From: Saccoglossus kowalevskii | Taxonomy: Eukaryota; Hemichordata; Enteropneusta; Harrimaniidae | Reading direction: 5' to 3' | NCBI RefSeq assembly: GCF_000003605.2 | Contig: NW_003140830.1 | Coordinates: 120,381 to 160,488 of the forward strand | DNA length: 40,108 nt | Shown here: in pieces, positions 11,748 to 22,491 of the stretch | Position numbering within the stretch: position 1 is the first letter of the stretch | How the letters are laid out: every line of letters begins with the position of its first letter | The notes under the pieces: generated by a model | Databases searched by the model: none | What the model saw: the letters and a program-made list of their open reading frames with translations, nothing else | Told to the model about the DNA's origin: nothing | Program-made: the position numbers and the translations under genes

Positions 11748-11899
11748 CACAGTCCTTCTATGACAGAGGGACTGTGTCTGTATGCTGGGACTTTATACAG
11801 ATGATCACTGCTTATCATAGGTGTGAATTGTATGTTTACCCATAAGTTGATAAACAAAAGAGAGCCTGTTGTTGCTAGACTGGTGATAGAGGGACTGTG
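11748..11899. mobile_element. 152-bp MITE with CACAGTCCYTCTATSAC ends
   Basis: Left end CACAGTCCTTCTATGACAG and right end, read inverted, CACAGTCCCTCTATCACCAG share about 17 bp with few mismatches. The left end also contains a small palindrome formed by CACAGTCC and GGACTGTG. No clear target duplication is visible. A related single end lies at about 9170, and GGGACTGTGTC also occurs near 4456. It has no coding sequence. The superfamily is unknown to me. Confidence 0.6.
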
Positions 11900-12396
11900 G
11901 TTCTTGAGATATCTGTGGAACAGCTAACAATTGGCTAATTTATGCAAACCAGCTAATGTAAATTTAGTAATTAATATTCACAGTAGTTATCCCTAAACTA
12001 AATACGCCTACCCCAGAGTATATATGGCTAATTTATGCAAAACAGGTGATTAGTTGCACAGATTTCAATGTATGTGGTTTTCCAGCAAGCGAACCCAAAA
12101 CATCTACATACCAAACTTGAAATCCAATCAGTGGAATATACACACAGATAGGATAACTGCAAAGACTCTCAATGAGTGCCTTCACACACAGGATTTGAAA
12201 AGCTTGCATCTAAAATGCATTTTTTTTTTATTCCAAGCCCAGTAAACACTAAGATATGGTTACAGGCATGATAAAATATTAAAAGAGAAATTTGAAGACT
12301 TTGATCAGATTTAATATAAAAATATGTGCACCTGTCATGAATTAAAGTGTAAAGATAATAACACATCACACCAATATATACATAATGTTATCATTC

Positions 12397-12402
12397 TTTA
12401 TT
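12397..12402 (-). promoter_or_regulatory. Polyadenylation signal, twinfilin copy A
   Basis: AATAAA on the minus strand, 18 bases beyond the stop codon of twinfilin copy A. The 3' UTR would be very short if this one is used. No alternative was singled out. Confidence 0.5.
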
Positions 12403-12420
12403 TTATGTACCAGTAAGTTA

Positions 12421-15400
12421 CTAACATTTTCCCTTAGTTATTCTCCGTGGTCCCCTCCCACCTGGTCCTTTGGGCTTGGCAAATTTTGGTTTAACAATCA
12501 TCACTTTAGGGTGCAATTCTTCATAGATAAATTCCTCTGTTAAATCACTGGGATCATCAACCTCTATCTGTAATATAACACTATAGTTGATCAGACGAAG
12601 AGAACAAGTATTTATACTGGTAACATCCCATGCACTGAAAGATGACTGGCACATTAAAGACACTGAGGCAGCCACTATGATGAATACATGCAATACTACA
12701 CTGCCATAGCTGTTGTACTGAAAATACATTGAACATTTTTTACTGTAATACACACCTACCTTTTTAACAATTTTGGTACCAAGTCTTTGTTCAATAACTT
12801 CAGCAACAGAGCTTTTACAACTTGAATACAACATTCTTTCTTTTATTGGACAAGAATATCCTGGCATTGTATAAATGAATACTGTGGAGTGAAATGTAGA
12901 ACCTCATAAAAACAAAAGAATCAACTTCACAGAATGTAGTGCAAAGTGTGAACAAGAATAGCCCGGCATTGTATAAATGAACACTGTGGAGAGAGATGTA
13001 GAACCTCATAAAAACAAAAGAATCAACTTCACGGAATATTAGGGTAACGTGTTTACAAGAATATCCTGGCATTGTATAAATTAACACTGGAGAGAATTCT
13101 CAGGACCTTATAAAAACAAAAGAATCAACTTCACAGAATGTAGCGGAAAGTGTGAACATGAATATCCTGGCATTGTATAAATGAACACTGGAGAGAATTC
13201 TCAAGAACTTATAAAAACAAAAGAATCAACTTCACAGAACATGAGTAGTCTTGCATTTCATAACTGAACACTGTGAAAAGAAATTTCTCAAAAACTTACA
13301 CACCCACCGCTGATAGGAAGCTTCTAGTGGGTTGTGTGTTAAAAGAAAGTTCCTTCAATGGAAAAGTTGCACATATCATAAATTTTCTACATACCTACTG
13401 ACTCCATATAGTCACCTTCATGTGTGTGTTTAAATAATAACACATGATATCTAGCATTTGTACTGGGTGTAAGTTGTGGTAAATCTGTGATATTAATAGT
13501 TTTACCAAGCTCTAATTGAATACATTCTTGCTGCATGTGTATACTCTGAAAACAAACAAAAAAGATTCTAAGCAAATTTATTGAAACAAAATTAAGCAAT
13601 ATGTATTCAATATGTATCCAAATATATATATAATAATAATAATATGAGGTTATTACGAGGATACTATAAAGTATGCACTCAGAAAGTACAGCGAGAGTAT
13701 CGACCGATGCGCAGGGGAGGTTGATGCAACCGCATACTGCCTAGCTGAGTGCATACTTTGCAGTATCCTCAAAATAACCTTATTATTATACATTGTTTCC
13801 TCCCAAGAATACATCATGGATATGACAAAATCAAAATGTTTAGAACAGATTTAGCAAACTTCTTTGTGTGGGGTCCGGTCAAACCCTAGGGGCAGCTGTG
13901 TTTGTTTTTTATTATTAGAGGGCTTTTACACGCATAATCGTTCCATATTTTGAATTTGTGTTTCCTAATATGGTAGGATGAAAATACCCATTGCAATACC
14001 GCAAAATTACGGCACGCTGTAACTTACAGTGACAGTTGTATAATAATAACTAATATTATGCTAAAGAATAGCATTTAATGGTATTGGTATATAGAAACAA
14101 TGCAATTACAGTGTATAAACCAGACATGCATGCCACAATACCATACCTCAAGTTTAGAAAAGATGTAACAAGACTACCATTACACTTTGTTTGCCATTTA
14201 GTACTACTAACTATATACAGTATCTGTCAACAAGGGTAAGCTTTCTATAGTGACACTATGTTTTACTTAGTTATCTCTGCACCAGACACCCCAGGCAGTA
14301 GCTTAATCTCTAATTGGACATACCAGCTGTAAATAGTTAATTTGTCCATTTCTAAACTCCATTAAACTATTCAATGCACCATCTGAAAATGGAAAAGAGA
14401 CGCCCTGCACTGTCTGACTCTCTGAGTTGAGTGAAATATCACCATCTGCTTCTGCTTTATCGAGCTCCTCTTTGGAATGTGGTCTGATTGTTTGTGACTT
14501 TGAACATTCCAAAAAATATCTATAGCAGACATTATCCTGCAAAGAAAAAAATAAAGAATTACTGTAACACAGTCACACTGCTTGTTCTAATGTCCTTAAT
14601 AATATACATCATGTAAAACAAAGTATAATTGTCTAAATTCATTAAGCATTCATCAAAACTATTTCTGTACATCAAATTAGTAAGCCATTACCAACATTGG
14701 TGATGCAGACAAAATAAACCCGTTTACACACAACTGAGATCTAGTTATGAAATGGCAGAAATACTTGATTTTAATGTATTTATCAGCCAATTTAAGCCAT
14801 GTCAAAGATTTAGTTCTGAAACTGTATTTGTTGGAATAAAATGGCCACCAATCAGCTGTTCTGAATCTAATCTGATAAACAAAATGATGTGCATCAAGTT
14901 CCCATATGATGACCAATATTTCTAATGGAATCTGCCATGTATAACCTAGATCTGCTTGCAAATAACTGAATTAATGCTTGCTTTCCATACATTTTTAGCA
15001 GTACAATGACCACAAGGCAGCCATCTTGAAATAGATTGTGAAAAAAGGTATATTGTTGGATTTTATTTTCACTGAATCACTCCAGTGAAAATAGTGAAAA
15101 TAAAATATTTTATACTAATGTGTAATATGTATGTAATGTTTGCATGTGAATGCTCTTGGCAGATATACATAAAATGGTTGCCAGTCGGCCATTTTGAATA
15201 TTAACACTAAACTGGCCGCCATTCAGCCATCTTGAATGGGATTGTAAAACAACGGACATGCATGTTTCCTGATATGTATGATATTTTGCATATCTGAAGT
15301 GTCAATGTAATCAGTACAGGCACGTCTGAGATGTGCATGTACACACAAAGGTGAACCTATCAGTCCTCATTTTTTGACTTTGTCCAAACAGAGACTAAAA

Positions 15401-16835
15401 ATGAATTCAGAACTTACTGGCGCTGTTCCAAATATATCTTCTTTGATATGAGCACCACCAAACTGTAGTTTTAAAGTGGTTTTGGTACTGGAGTACAACA
15501 TCTTCTCTCTCACCTACATAAAGTAATACCTATTTTATTAAATATATCATATCATATATAAATAAAAAAAAACGTGATATGAAACATTAGCACTTGAATA
15601 TTGAAAAAAACTTACCGGTGCATCGTCTGGCACATAAAGAATAAATATCCACTCATATCCAGATACATTAGTCGTATCAAGTCGATATAATATATAACAT
15701 GCTTGATTGCTTTTCAACAATGGCAAAATAGCATTATCATAATCTAGGTGAAAAGTTAGGGGAAATCCTGTCCTGTGTGGATATTCACATTTCACAACAT
15801 TTTTAAGACATTAACATCACCTAAAAGGATACCTTCTTCCCATGATTCAACAGGTTCGGCAGTAGATGACAGTACTAGTTGTTCTATAAGGCAAACAAGA
15901 TAAACATTACTGATTGGACCACTGAGGGAAATACCATATTTGCTCTATTACAAGCACATACCGGTAATCCGGTTACATCCCATAAGCCTTTCAAATTATT
16001 TGCTGAGTGAAAAACATGATGGAAATGGAAATAGAAAATATACAAATGTAGTGTAGAGATATTTATGAAGAGTGTATGATGATTTCCTATGAATGAAAAA
16101 TTATGATTTTACAATACTTGCCATTTTCAATGACTACTTTTATCACCCGCTGGGATCCCTCCTTTGCTTTTAAAAAGAAATTCTGCAAAACTGGAGAAGC
16201 TGTGATAGAAATAATATATTATAGGCACAGACTATGGTCACAACCAGCTAGCCACTTACAGAACAGGACAAAGGGCAAAGGGGTTATCAGGCGGGAAAAG
16301 TTGCCAGGGAAACTTTTTTGGTCAATTTGATGGTGCTGATTCCAAAAATGCATGATATAATATCGATTATGAGTGCATTCATCTTCGATTTTTAGTTTAA
16401 ATCCTTGTTTTAATCGGATTTCCAGCAAAGAAATGGCGTGAAATATTAAAACGGTGAAGTCTAGAATCCTATGATCGTTCGACACTTGAAAACAATTAAT
16501 CATCATTCGATCACAAGAATATGTACAATTAAAATTCGAATATTTATAGAGGGAATTTCGATATACACATTTCCAATGATTGAATAATATTATAATATTG
16601 CAATTTGGTAAATAAATACTATTAAGGGATATCGTGATTTTCGGGTTCATTTCATTCCTGTGCCTTATTTCCGTTAAAACTGCAGTAAAACATGCAAGTA
16701 CTGCATGGGGCAGGGGGTGGGCATGTGGGGTACATAAAACCACAAACACTTGAATCGATTTGAGTGCCTGTGGTGTAAACCATCCCAAAATTCCAAGGCT
16801 CGGTACTTACTTGTTATCCCTGTCTGATGAGACAT
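12421..16835 (-). CDS. TWF: Twinfilin, copy A (diverged paralogue)
   Basis: Minus-strand coding exons in order: 16811-16835, 16122-16199, 15833-15883, 15616-15743, 15418-15513, 14324-14536, 13395-13545, 12760-12881 and 12421-12567. They join in frame to 336 aa (family about 350). Twinfilin has two ADF-homology domains that sequester ADP-actin monomers and act on barbed ends, plus a tail that binds capping protein. Seen here: the family start MSHQTGIT, first ADF-H (about 9-126, with YEWIFI and VREKMLYSS), second ADF-H (about 145-290, ending IYTMPGYSC...MLYSSCKS), and the tail [14 protein letters not shown]. Exon 6 is six codons shorter than in copy B and strongly diverged in the linker and second-domain start, where [15 protein letters not shown] replaces the usual [16 protein letters not shown]. 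Intron 2 is GC-AG. It ends in KGKC. All splice frames are intact, so it is probably functional but faster-evolving. Confidence 0.93.
12850..13290 (-). repeat. ~102-bp tandem repeat copying the exon 8 start, twinfilin A
   Basis: Units begin at 12850, 12952, 13055 and 13156, with a degraded fifth at about 13245. The first overlaps the real exon 8 (5' edge at 12881). Each unit repeats the polypyrimidine-poor intron end, the 3' splice site, and about 30 bases of exon 8 that would encode [10 protein letters not shown] or a mutated version. The decoy frames reach stop codons in the next intronic part, for example after the VDSFVF stretch. The array therefore consists of the true exon edge plus three or four intronic copies lying upstream of it in the transcript. 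Confidence 0.88.
13298..13337. repeat. Imperfect stem-loop in intron 7 of twinfilin A
   Basis: ACACACCCAC (13298-13307) faces GTGGGTTGTGT (13327-13337), pairing with one bulge. The same stem, with a shorter loop, is kept in copy B near 23388-23420. Conservation may only reflect recent duplication. Confidence 0.5.
13629..13790. mobile_element. Fold-back MITE in intron 6 of twinfilin A
   Basis: The left arm contains GAGGATACTATAAAGTATGC and CACTCAG. The right arm, read inverted, contains GAGGATACTGCAAAGTATGC and CACTCAG, and both continue outward to AGGTTATT and an (AAT)n run. Arms are about 45 bp around a 60-bp GC-richer centre. It is absent from the matching intron of copy B, so it inserted after the duplication or was lost from B. 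The target duplication is masked by the TAA/TA repeats. Confidence 0.7.
15165..15405. repeat. 'GGCCATTTT' repeat copy in intron 5 of twinfilin A
   Basis: Contains CCAGTCGGCCATTTTGAAT and CCGCCATTCAGCCATCTTGA, then GAATGGGATTGTAAAACAAC. It ends with a decayed form of the hairpin terminus, GACTTTGTCC...AGAGACTAA at about 15377-15398. Its orientation is opposite to the array at 8052-8930. The corresponding intron of copy B also carries this family. Confidence 0.6.
16116..16122 (-). other. GC 5' splice site of intron 2, twinfilin A
   Basis: Exon 2 ends AAAATG and the intron begins GCAAGT, matching the rest of the U2 donor consensus except for the C. The only nearby GT, four bases on, would shift the frame and lose the family motif IENEQLVL. 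Copy B has the identical junction. Confidence 0.85.
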
Positions 16836-19480
16836 TCAAACAGCACCAACTTAGCAAGTGTCTGTGACAAATATAGGTATAATCCGTTACCAGACTACAA
16901 GCACTTTCATGAAAAAAAAAAGCAACGTACGCCCTCAACGGCAAATAGTTCATTCACCGATCGTGGCGCACTATATGCCATCAAATCACTAGTTTCTTTT
17001 TTTACGGTAGTTCGTATCTCGTATGTATCGGTTGTATTGTCATGTACTTTTTTTTTTACTTTTTTTTATTGGCAACAACATGAAGGAAATGTACATTACT
17101 TATTCAAGTACAACTTACAAACAAACTCATTGGTTTTGTCAGGAACGTTTTTTGATCACTGCAAAATCACCTCCAGTGAAGTGAACAAAGACGCAATGTT
17201 GTCAAATTATGAAATAACATTGCTCTTTCGCAATAAATAATACCATATACAATATACAAATCCTGTGTAAACCCCTAGGTAAGGAGAACCTTTACTTAGC
17301 TTTATTTACTGTATTTCCATTATTTTTTGATTTATTTGTAGTTTATTATATAAATTTCACAATGCGAAAATATGGATTAAATTGATCTGGATTTGGTGCG
17401 ACTATGACCAATATTACAGGCAGTTAATAAGAGTTGGCTGGTTCATGCTTTAAGCATCATGACCTACCAATAGACTCAGTCCATCACATAGACAACTCAG
17501 AATACTGAAAACTAACATAGTGGATGAAACGTTTTCCCTTGTTTGCATTTTCACACTTTTGTATCTACGTGCATTCCCAGGTTTGCCAACATTTTCTGTA
17601 TTATTAAGCAAAGCTCCATCAGTACGAACATAATAATTAAAAATTGATTAAATACAAAAAAATTTACATGTTCAATATGATGTGTGGAGGTTGAAATTGA
17701 TCAATGTACAAAAAATCTGGTTTCGAAATAGTGAAAATGTATGATTTTTGTGCATTTTAACTGCCATTTGGACATCATATGTCCGATATAATGTCTGATG
17801 ATGCACATGTGAAGTTTAAACTTGATCGCATAGAGGAACTGAGGTCGAACCATAAGTCCCCATTCGAGCATGGACTAAAAAGTCAAACAAGTTTCAATAA
17901 CACTTCCAGCTGTCAATCAATATAAGCGTGTCATTTATGATCAAATTTACTGTTGTTAATGATGACAGTTGAGTATTTAGAAAGAGTCAGTCATTTACAC
18001 AAACTGCATAACAAGTTTTTTTCCATACAATCTTTGAAGAAGTCAGAATGGTCAATTTAATCATGGAGCTTAATAAATTTCCTCTGAATATTTTTTTGAA
18101 ATAAGGATGGTCTAACGATGGTCTACAGTTAAACATTTAGTTACCCCGGTAAACTTTGACATAAAATGTTCCAGAAAAGATTCCCTCACCTTGAAGAACA
18201 ATTAAGGTTGTATATCATTTAAACTATTTTACATCAAAACATTCAGATATTTACAAGATGCACAGGATGTAAGTTACAAAAAGAGTTTTTATTTGGGTCT
18301 AATTCACAAATCATTATTCTTTGTTCAGGAAGATTTCCTACAAAACCTTTTGATATGTAAATTCTTAAACAAGCATCTAAAACTGGAATAATCTAATTAT
18401 AAATGCATATTCCAATAGGGTACATGATTTCAAACAATCCATTATGGCAGACTGATTACCAAAAGTTGCACTAACTAGTGTAAATTGTTTACATAAAATT
18501 AAAACGTCCGCTGTGTGATAACTGTGGCTCTTTAAAGTAGAAATATTGACTCAAATATTTGTTGTAATTCACCAAATCTAGCTTATTTAAATATGCAATA
18601 TGGGTGAGAAAATGATATTTTTCATAGTGTTGTTTAATACTGCATGTTAATGACTAAATTGGATTGTAATTTATTGCAAAATAAAAATGGTGATTTTTTC
18701 AGCACGCCCAGCAGAACTCGTTGGATGAAAAAGTAAAACACTGCTACACATGTGCTGCGATTTTTATTGCATGTACTGAAACAATCAGTAGACATACAGA
18801 TTTAAAAACATTTTACTTAGCTGTGTGCTGTTCATTTTTTCTTTTCTTTTTAATTGCATGATAAATCATGATCATATACATTGTGTATTAAACATTCATC
18901 AACTTAAAGTAAAAAAACATTAAAAATGTTCTCATCCATATTGCATTTTCAAAAAAACAGCAATAGAATACATGTACTGTACTGTGTACTGTAAATAGAA
19001 ATCCAGTGATATGGTATTAATTTGACAAATCAGCATCAGATTACATTGTGTAGTAACTTCTTGCATAGTTTTACTGATTGGATTATGCTGTAAAGCATGT
19101 TATGTTATTTAACAGCATGTGCTGAAATTTACATGCACTGAAAAACTTCTATGAATGTCAACAATGATACATGCATTCTTTATAAGGAGTTCAAAGCTGA
19201 GAATGAAAAAAAAAATGACATGCATTATATTTCAATTCAAGTACATTCCTTTTGTTTACTAATAAATTTACAAAATGGTATATAGGTCATAGGTAAGTGG
19301 CATAATGCTGTATTCACAACTGTGGTTTTGCATATCACTGCACTGACATATGGATACAACTGTTCAATTTTCTACCACAGTAAAAGTCACGATTTATGTT
19401 TGTTTAGTTGATTCAGATGTACTGAAACGAAAACAAACAAGACTGTATATATGGTCATAAACAGATCTAAGGACATGATT
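16836..19480. other. Region upstream of twinfilin A, no gene seen
   Basis: AT-rich sequence between the two twinfilin genes. It should hold the promoter of copy A. The first 450 bp contain an open frame of 137 codons on the + strand (16827-17240) but no recognisable protein. From 17690 to 17880 a degenerate copy of the 'GGCCATTTT' repeat is present, ending CATAAGTCCC...GGACTA (17851-17877), which matches the hairpin terminus of the 8052 element. Otherwise nothing was identified. Confidence 0.5.
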
Positions 19481-19636
19481 TTAAAGCAAGAGAGTCGTCA
19501 TTTGCACATACAGCGAGTCCCAAACAATGATAACACACGCTAAGAACGCAAAGACTCATGGGTAGACATTTGTTTGTAAACAATGACACGCTATGGCCAC
19601 CTGACGCATGCGTAGGTGACGACTCCCTTGCTTTAA
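19481..19636. mobile_element. 156-bp MITE with TTAA ends (copy 1)
   Basis: Ends TTAAAGCAAGAGAGTCGTCA and, inverted, TTAAAGCAAGGGAGTCGTCA: an inverted repeat of about 20 bp with one mismatch, beginning and ending exactly in TTAA. TTAA duplications are characteristic of piggyBac and Kolobok elements. The core has a GATAACACACGCTAAGAACG block followed by CAAAGACTCATGGGTAGAC, shared with 19963-20137. Non-autonomous, no coding sequence. Confidence 0.75.
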
Positions 19637-19962
19637 GTAAATGGTAATACCCAATAAACCAACTCCTATGATACAATTTTTTTAATTCATCCATCCAGAT
19701 AAGTACCAACCCCCAATTTGTCTAAATTACACTATAATAAATATTTGATTACTACATTATTCAACTAACGTTTTCATCCACTGATTAGAAGATGTTTACA
19801 TGTATACACATGTTATATTTTGTCAGCCACAAGCCAGGATAATGTAAAACATGAACTCAAGGTGTGTACAAAGATACAAGATGATGTAATTAGGACTGTC
19901 AACAATTTATAATTCCTGCACAGCTACAGTTGAATGCTGGGAATTTTGGTTCATGATAATGA

Positions 19963-20137
19963 AAGCTTCAAAGCGGGAGGGTTGTCACCCACGCACGTGT
20001 CGGAATTGAGTTCCAAGCGACGATAACACACGCTTAAAAACGCAAAGGCTCATGGGTAGACGCTTGTTTGTAAACAATGACACGCTATGGCCATATGACA
20101 CATGCACAGGTGAAGATACCCTCGCTTCAAGGATGTT
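19963..20137. mobile_element. Second copy of the same MITE, eroded ends
   Basis: Core blocks ACGATAACACACGCTTAAAA, CTCATGGGTAGACGCTTGTT and CAATGACACGCTATGGCCAT match 19481-19636 closely. Ends CTTCAAAGCGGGAGGG and, inverted, CTTGAAGCGAGGGTATC are recognisable but no longer flanked by TTAA. The two copies lie 330 bp apart in direct orientation. Confidence 0.7.
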
Positions 20138-20190
20138 AAATAAATATACGGTTTTAAAATAAGTTATCTATTTGTGATTTACATCAGTTC

Positions 20191-20300
20191 TATTTGGTGA
20201 AATGCATTATATCCCACTCAGTGGTTTCAATTAACTTTGCTGATGTATTTGGTGAAATGCATTATATCCCACTCCATGGTTTCAATTAACTTTGCTGATG
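20191..20300. repeat. 55-bp tandem duplication
   Basis: TATTTGGTGAAATGCATTAT starts at 20191 and again at 20246. The two 55-bp units differ by about two bases, which indicates a recent local duplication. No function is apparent. Confidence 0.9.
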
Positions 20301-22491
20301 TATTTGAGAAATTACGGGTATTCTATACAGAGAGTGATTTCATTGAAATTCAAATACACATGGAATGTAATAACGTGTATGACAATTTCTTGTAGGATAA
20401 TTGTTTCAAACAATACAATACTCAGACATCATGTGAGTGTCTTCACCCTACTGTATTAGGCGATAGAAACCTTAAATAAGAAGTATCTACAGTTACATTT
20501 CAACCATGTTCACAACATGGAAACTGCCATCGAGAGAAACAAATGATTTGAAATATGTATGAAACGCATAAAATCCTTAGTAGAATGAGAATATTATGAG
20601 ATCATATTAATCACTCCTACACACCAATTAAAATCCTGGTATATATATTATATCTATTGTAAATCATCTCATGACACACTGGCACTAGTCAGAAGTGGTG
20701 AACTCTGGGAAGGGTTATGGCAGAAAAACTGTGCACTGAATTTTGTGCTAATTATTTGTTTCCATGGTGAATTTTCAATATTTTTCTCTAAGATTTAATC
20801 TGCAAAATTTGTTTTCTGTTATCAACCTCTGCAGGCTTTTTATCCTTTGCAGATAATCCTTTTTATAATCTTTCCATCCCCCTCAACCCTCCAGAGTTTT
20901 AACTGCCAACCAGTTAGTCATATCAATTAATCACCACCCACCCCATTATTTCATCTAAATGACATGATTAGCTTAGTTTCCCACATAAAAATATTTTTAG
21001 TTTAAATTAATTTAAAAACCATGCATATTATGACTGCAATTAAAGAATGGATGTCATTGCAGTGCACACATTTGTTATGACTGATGCAAGTTACATTGTT
21101 GTTTTACGCACCGATGAGTGCAACAATGTAATTATCTTCAAAATACCATGCTTGCACAGAACATCATATTAATATTTGCAAACAATAATTAGAATATTAA
21201 ACACTACATACATAGTGACATTAAGGGAATGAAAATACTGTTTAAATACTGGAAGATAAAAATAAAGCTGACAATGAAATAATAATGAAATGTGTACAAT
21301 GTACAACTGAATATCTGAGGAAGTAATTGTTTTGAATTATTGACAATCCTGAAATTTATTATGATAGCTCATTTATCAGCATGTCAAGACCACATGTATG
21401 CAAACTCTGAATTAAATATATGTAACACCCACCTCCCAGTCTGTATACCCATTTGTGTTAACATCATATTCATGCATGCTGTGTTGTCTTTACAGTACTT
21501 GTAATTGCTAAAGTATTGCTAATCACATGTTATGATGTCATATATGGCACCATGATCACATTTTACTACTGCACGGTTTTGTTATGAATTTTGACATGAA
21601 AAGATCTAATAATGAGTTGAAAACCAGCAAGTATGGGTTAAAGGTCAAAATAATAGAACTACATGGTAGTAACTAGGAGACAATAACAATCCAAATAAAA
21701 ATACCTAAAATTATCTCATTTACTGCCAAATACAAATTCCAAGAAAAAAATGTTTTATTTCATGCAATATTGACAATTTCATAGTATTTTTCTATAAAAA
21801 GTAATAGTTTATGATCTAATATATTAAACACCCAATCAGTTTACCTTCATAACTAGTAAAATGTTACTACCCCAGGTATTGTAAAAAAAACAAAAAAAAC
21901 ATCCAAAGCTCATTCATAATCTACAGAAAAAACATGGCAAAGGAGCCTGGAAAGATAACAAGTACAAGTAAACCTTTTTAGATTTATTGAAAATATGATT
22001 ATTGCTGTTTAGCTTTAAGTTTCAATACAGCAGTAAAGGTTTCATTACTCCCCATGTTTTATATTAAATTAATCCTTTGTTCCTACAAACTGATAAGTAA
22101 AAATAGTTTGTTCATAGCTTTTGATTCATTAAAATCTGCTTGCTATCGTAAATTTGGAAAAATGAAAAACTAAGAAAATCAGAATCAGCATTTTAGTTTG
22201 CGCCTTCTGTTGTTCCCTACAGAGACCTCTTTCCCAAGTTGTCTACAAGCTGACCAAACTTGATTTTGTCATTTTGACTTAGGATGTCTAAAAATCAGTC
22301 CTGTTTGAGGGCACACTGATAAACACTGAACATGCTAGGATAATTAAAAGCCTACAATCACGTTACAAGCAATTATCAGTAATACATAAAAAGGCTAACT
22401 GAAACCCCTACATTTAAATACCCTGCTGTTGGTTTGTTAGGTTGGTATTGGATAAGTACATGCGAAATATAATAATTTTGTTGCAAGTCAG
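20301..22491. other. 3' flank of twinfilin B, no other gene seen
   Basis: AT-rich, no supported open frame or transposon end. It probably includes the 3' UTR of twinfilin B. A minus-strand AATAAA is at 21983-21988, about 500 bp after the stop, and another at 21754-21759. Neither can be chosen from sequence alone. Confidence 0.5.

Noticed and set aside
12815-13087. 90-codon open frame on the minus strand spanning the exon 8 repeats
   Set aside because: It is produced by repeated copies of the exon 8 edge and its intron; the real exon is 12760-12881, and the rest has no homologue.
16113-16122. GT donor (GTATTG) four bases after the GC donor in twinfilin intron 2
   Set aside because: Using it adds GCAA, shifts the frame and destroys the conserved IENEQLVL in both copies.
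16219-16788. 189-codon minus-strand open frame inside twinfilin A intron 1
   Set aside because: No recognisable motif, composition follows the AT-rich intron, and twinfilin splicing already explains the flanking exons.
16827-17240. 137-codon plus-strand open frame overlapping the twinfilin A start codon
   Set aside because: Low-complexity F/T-rich translation with no family resemblance; antisense to the real first exon.
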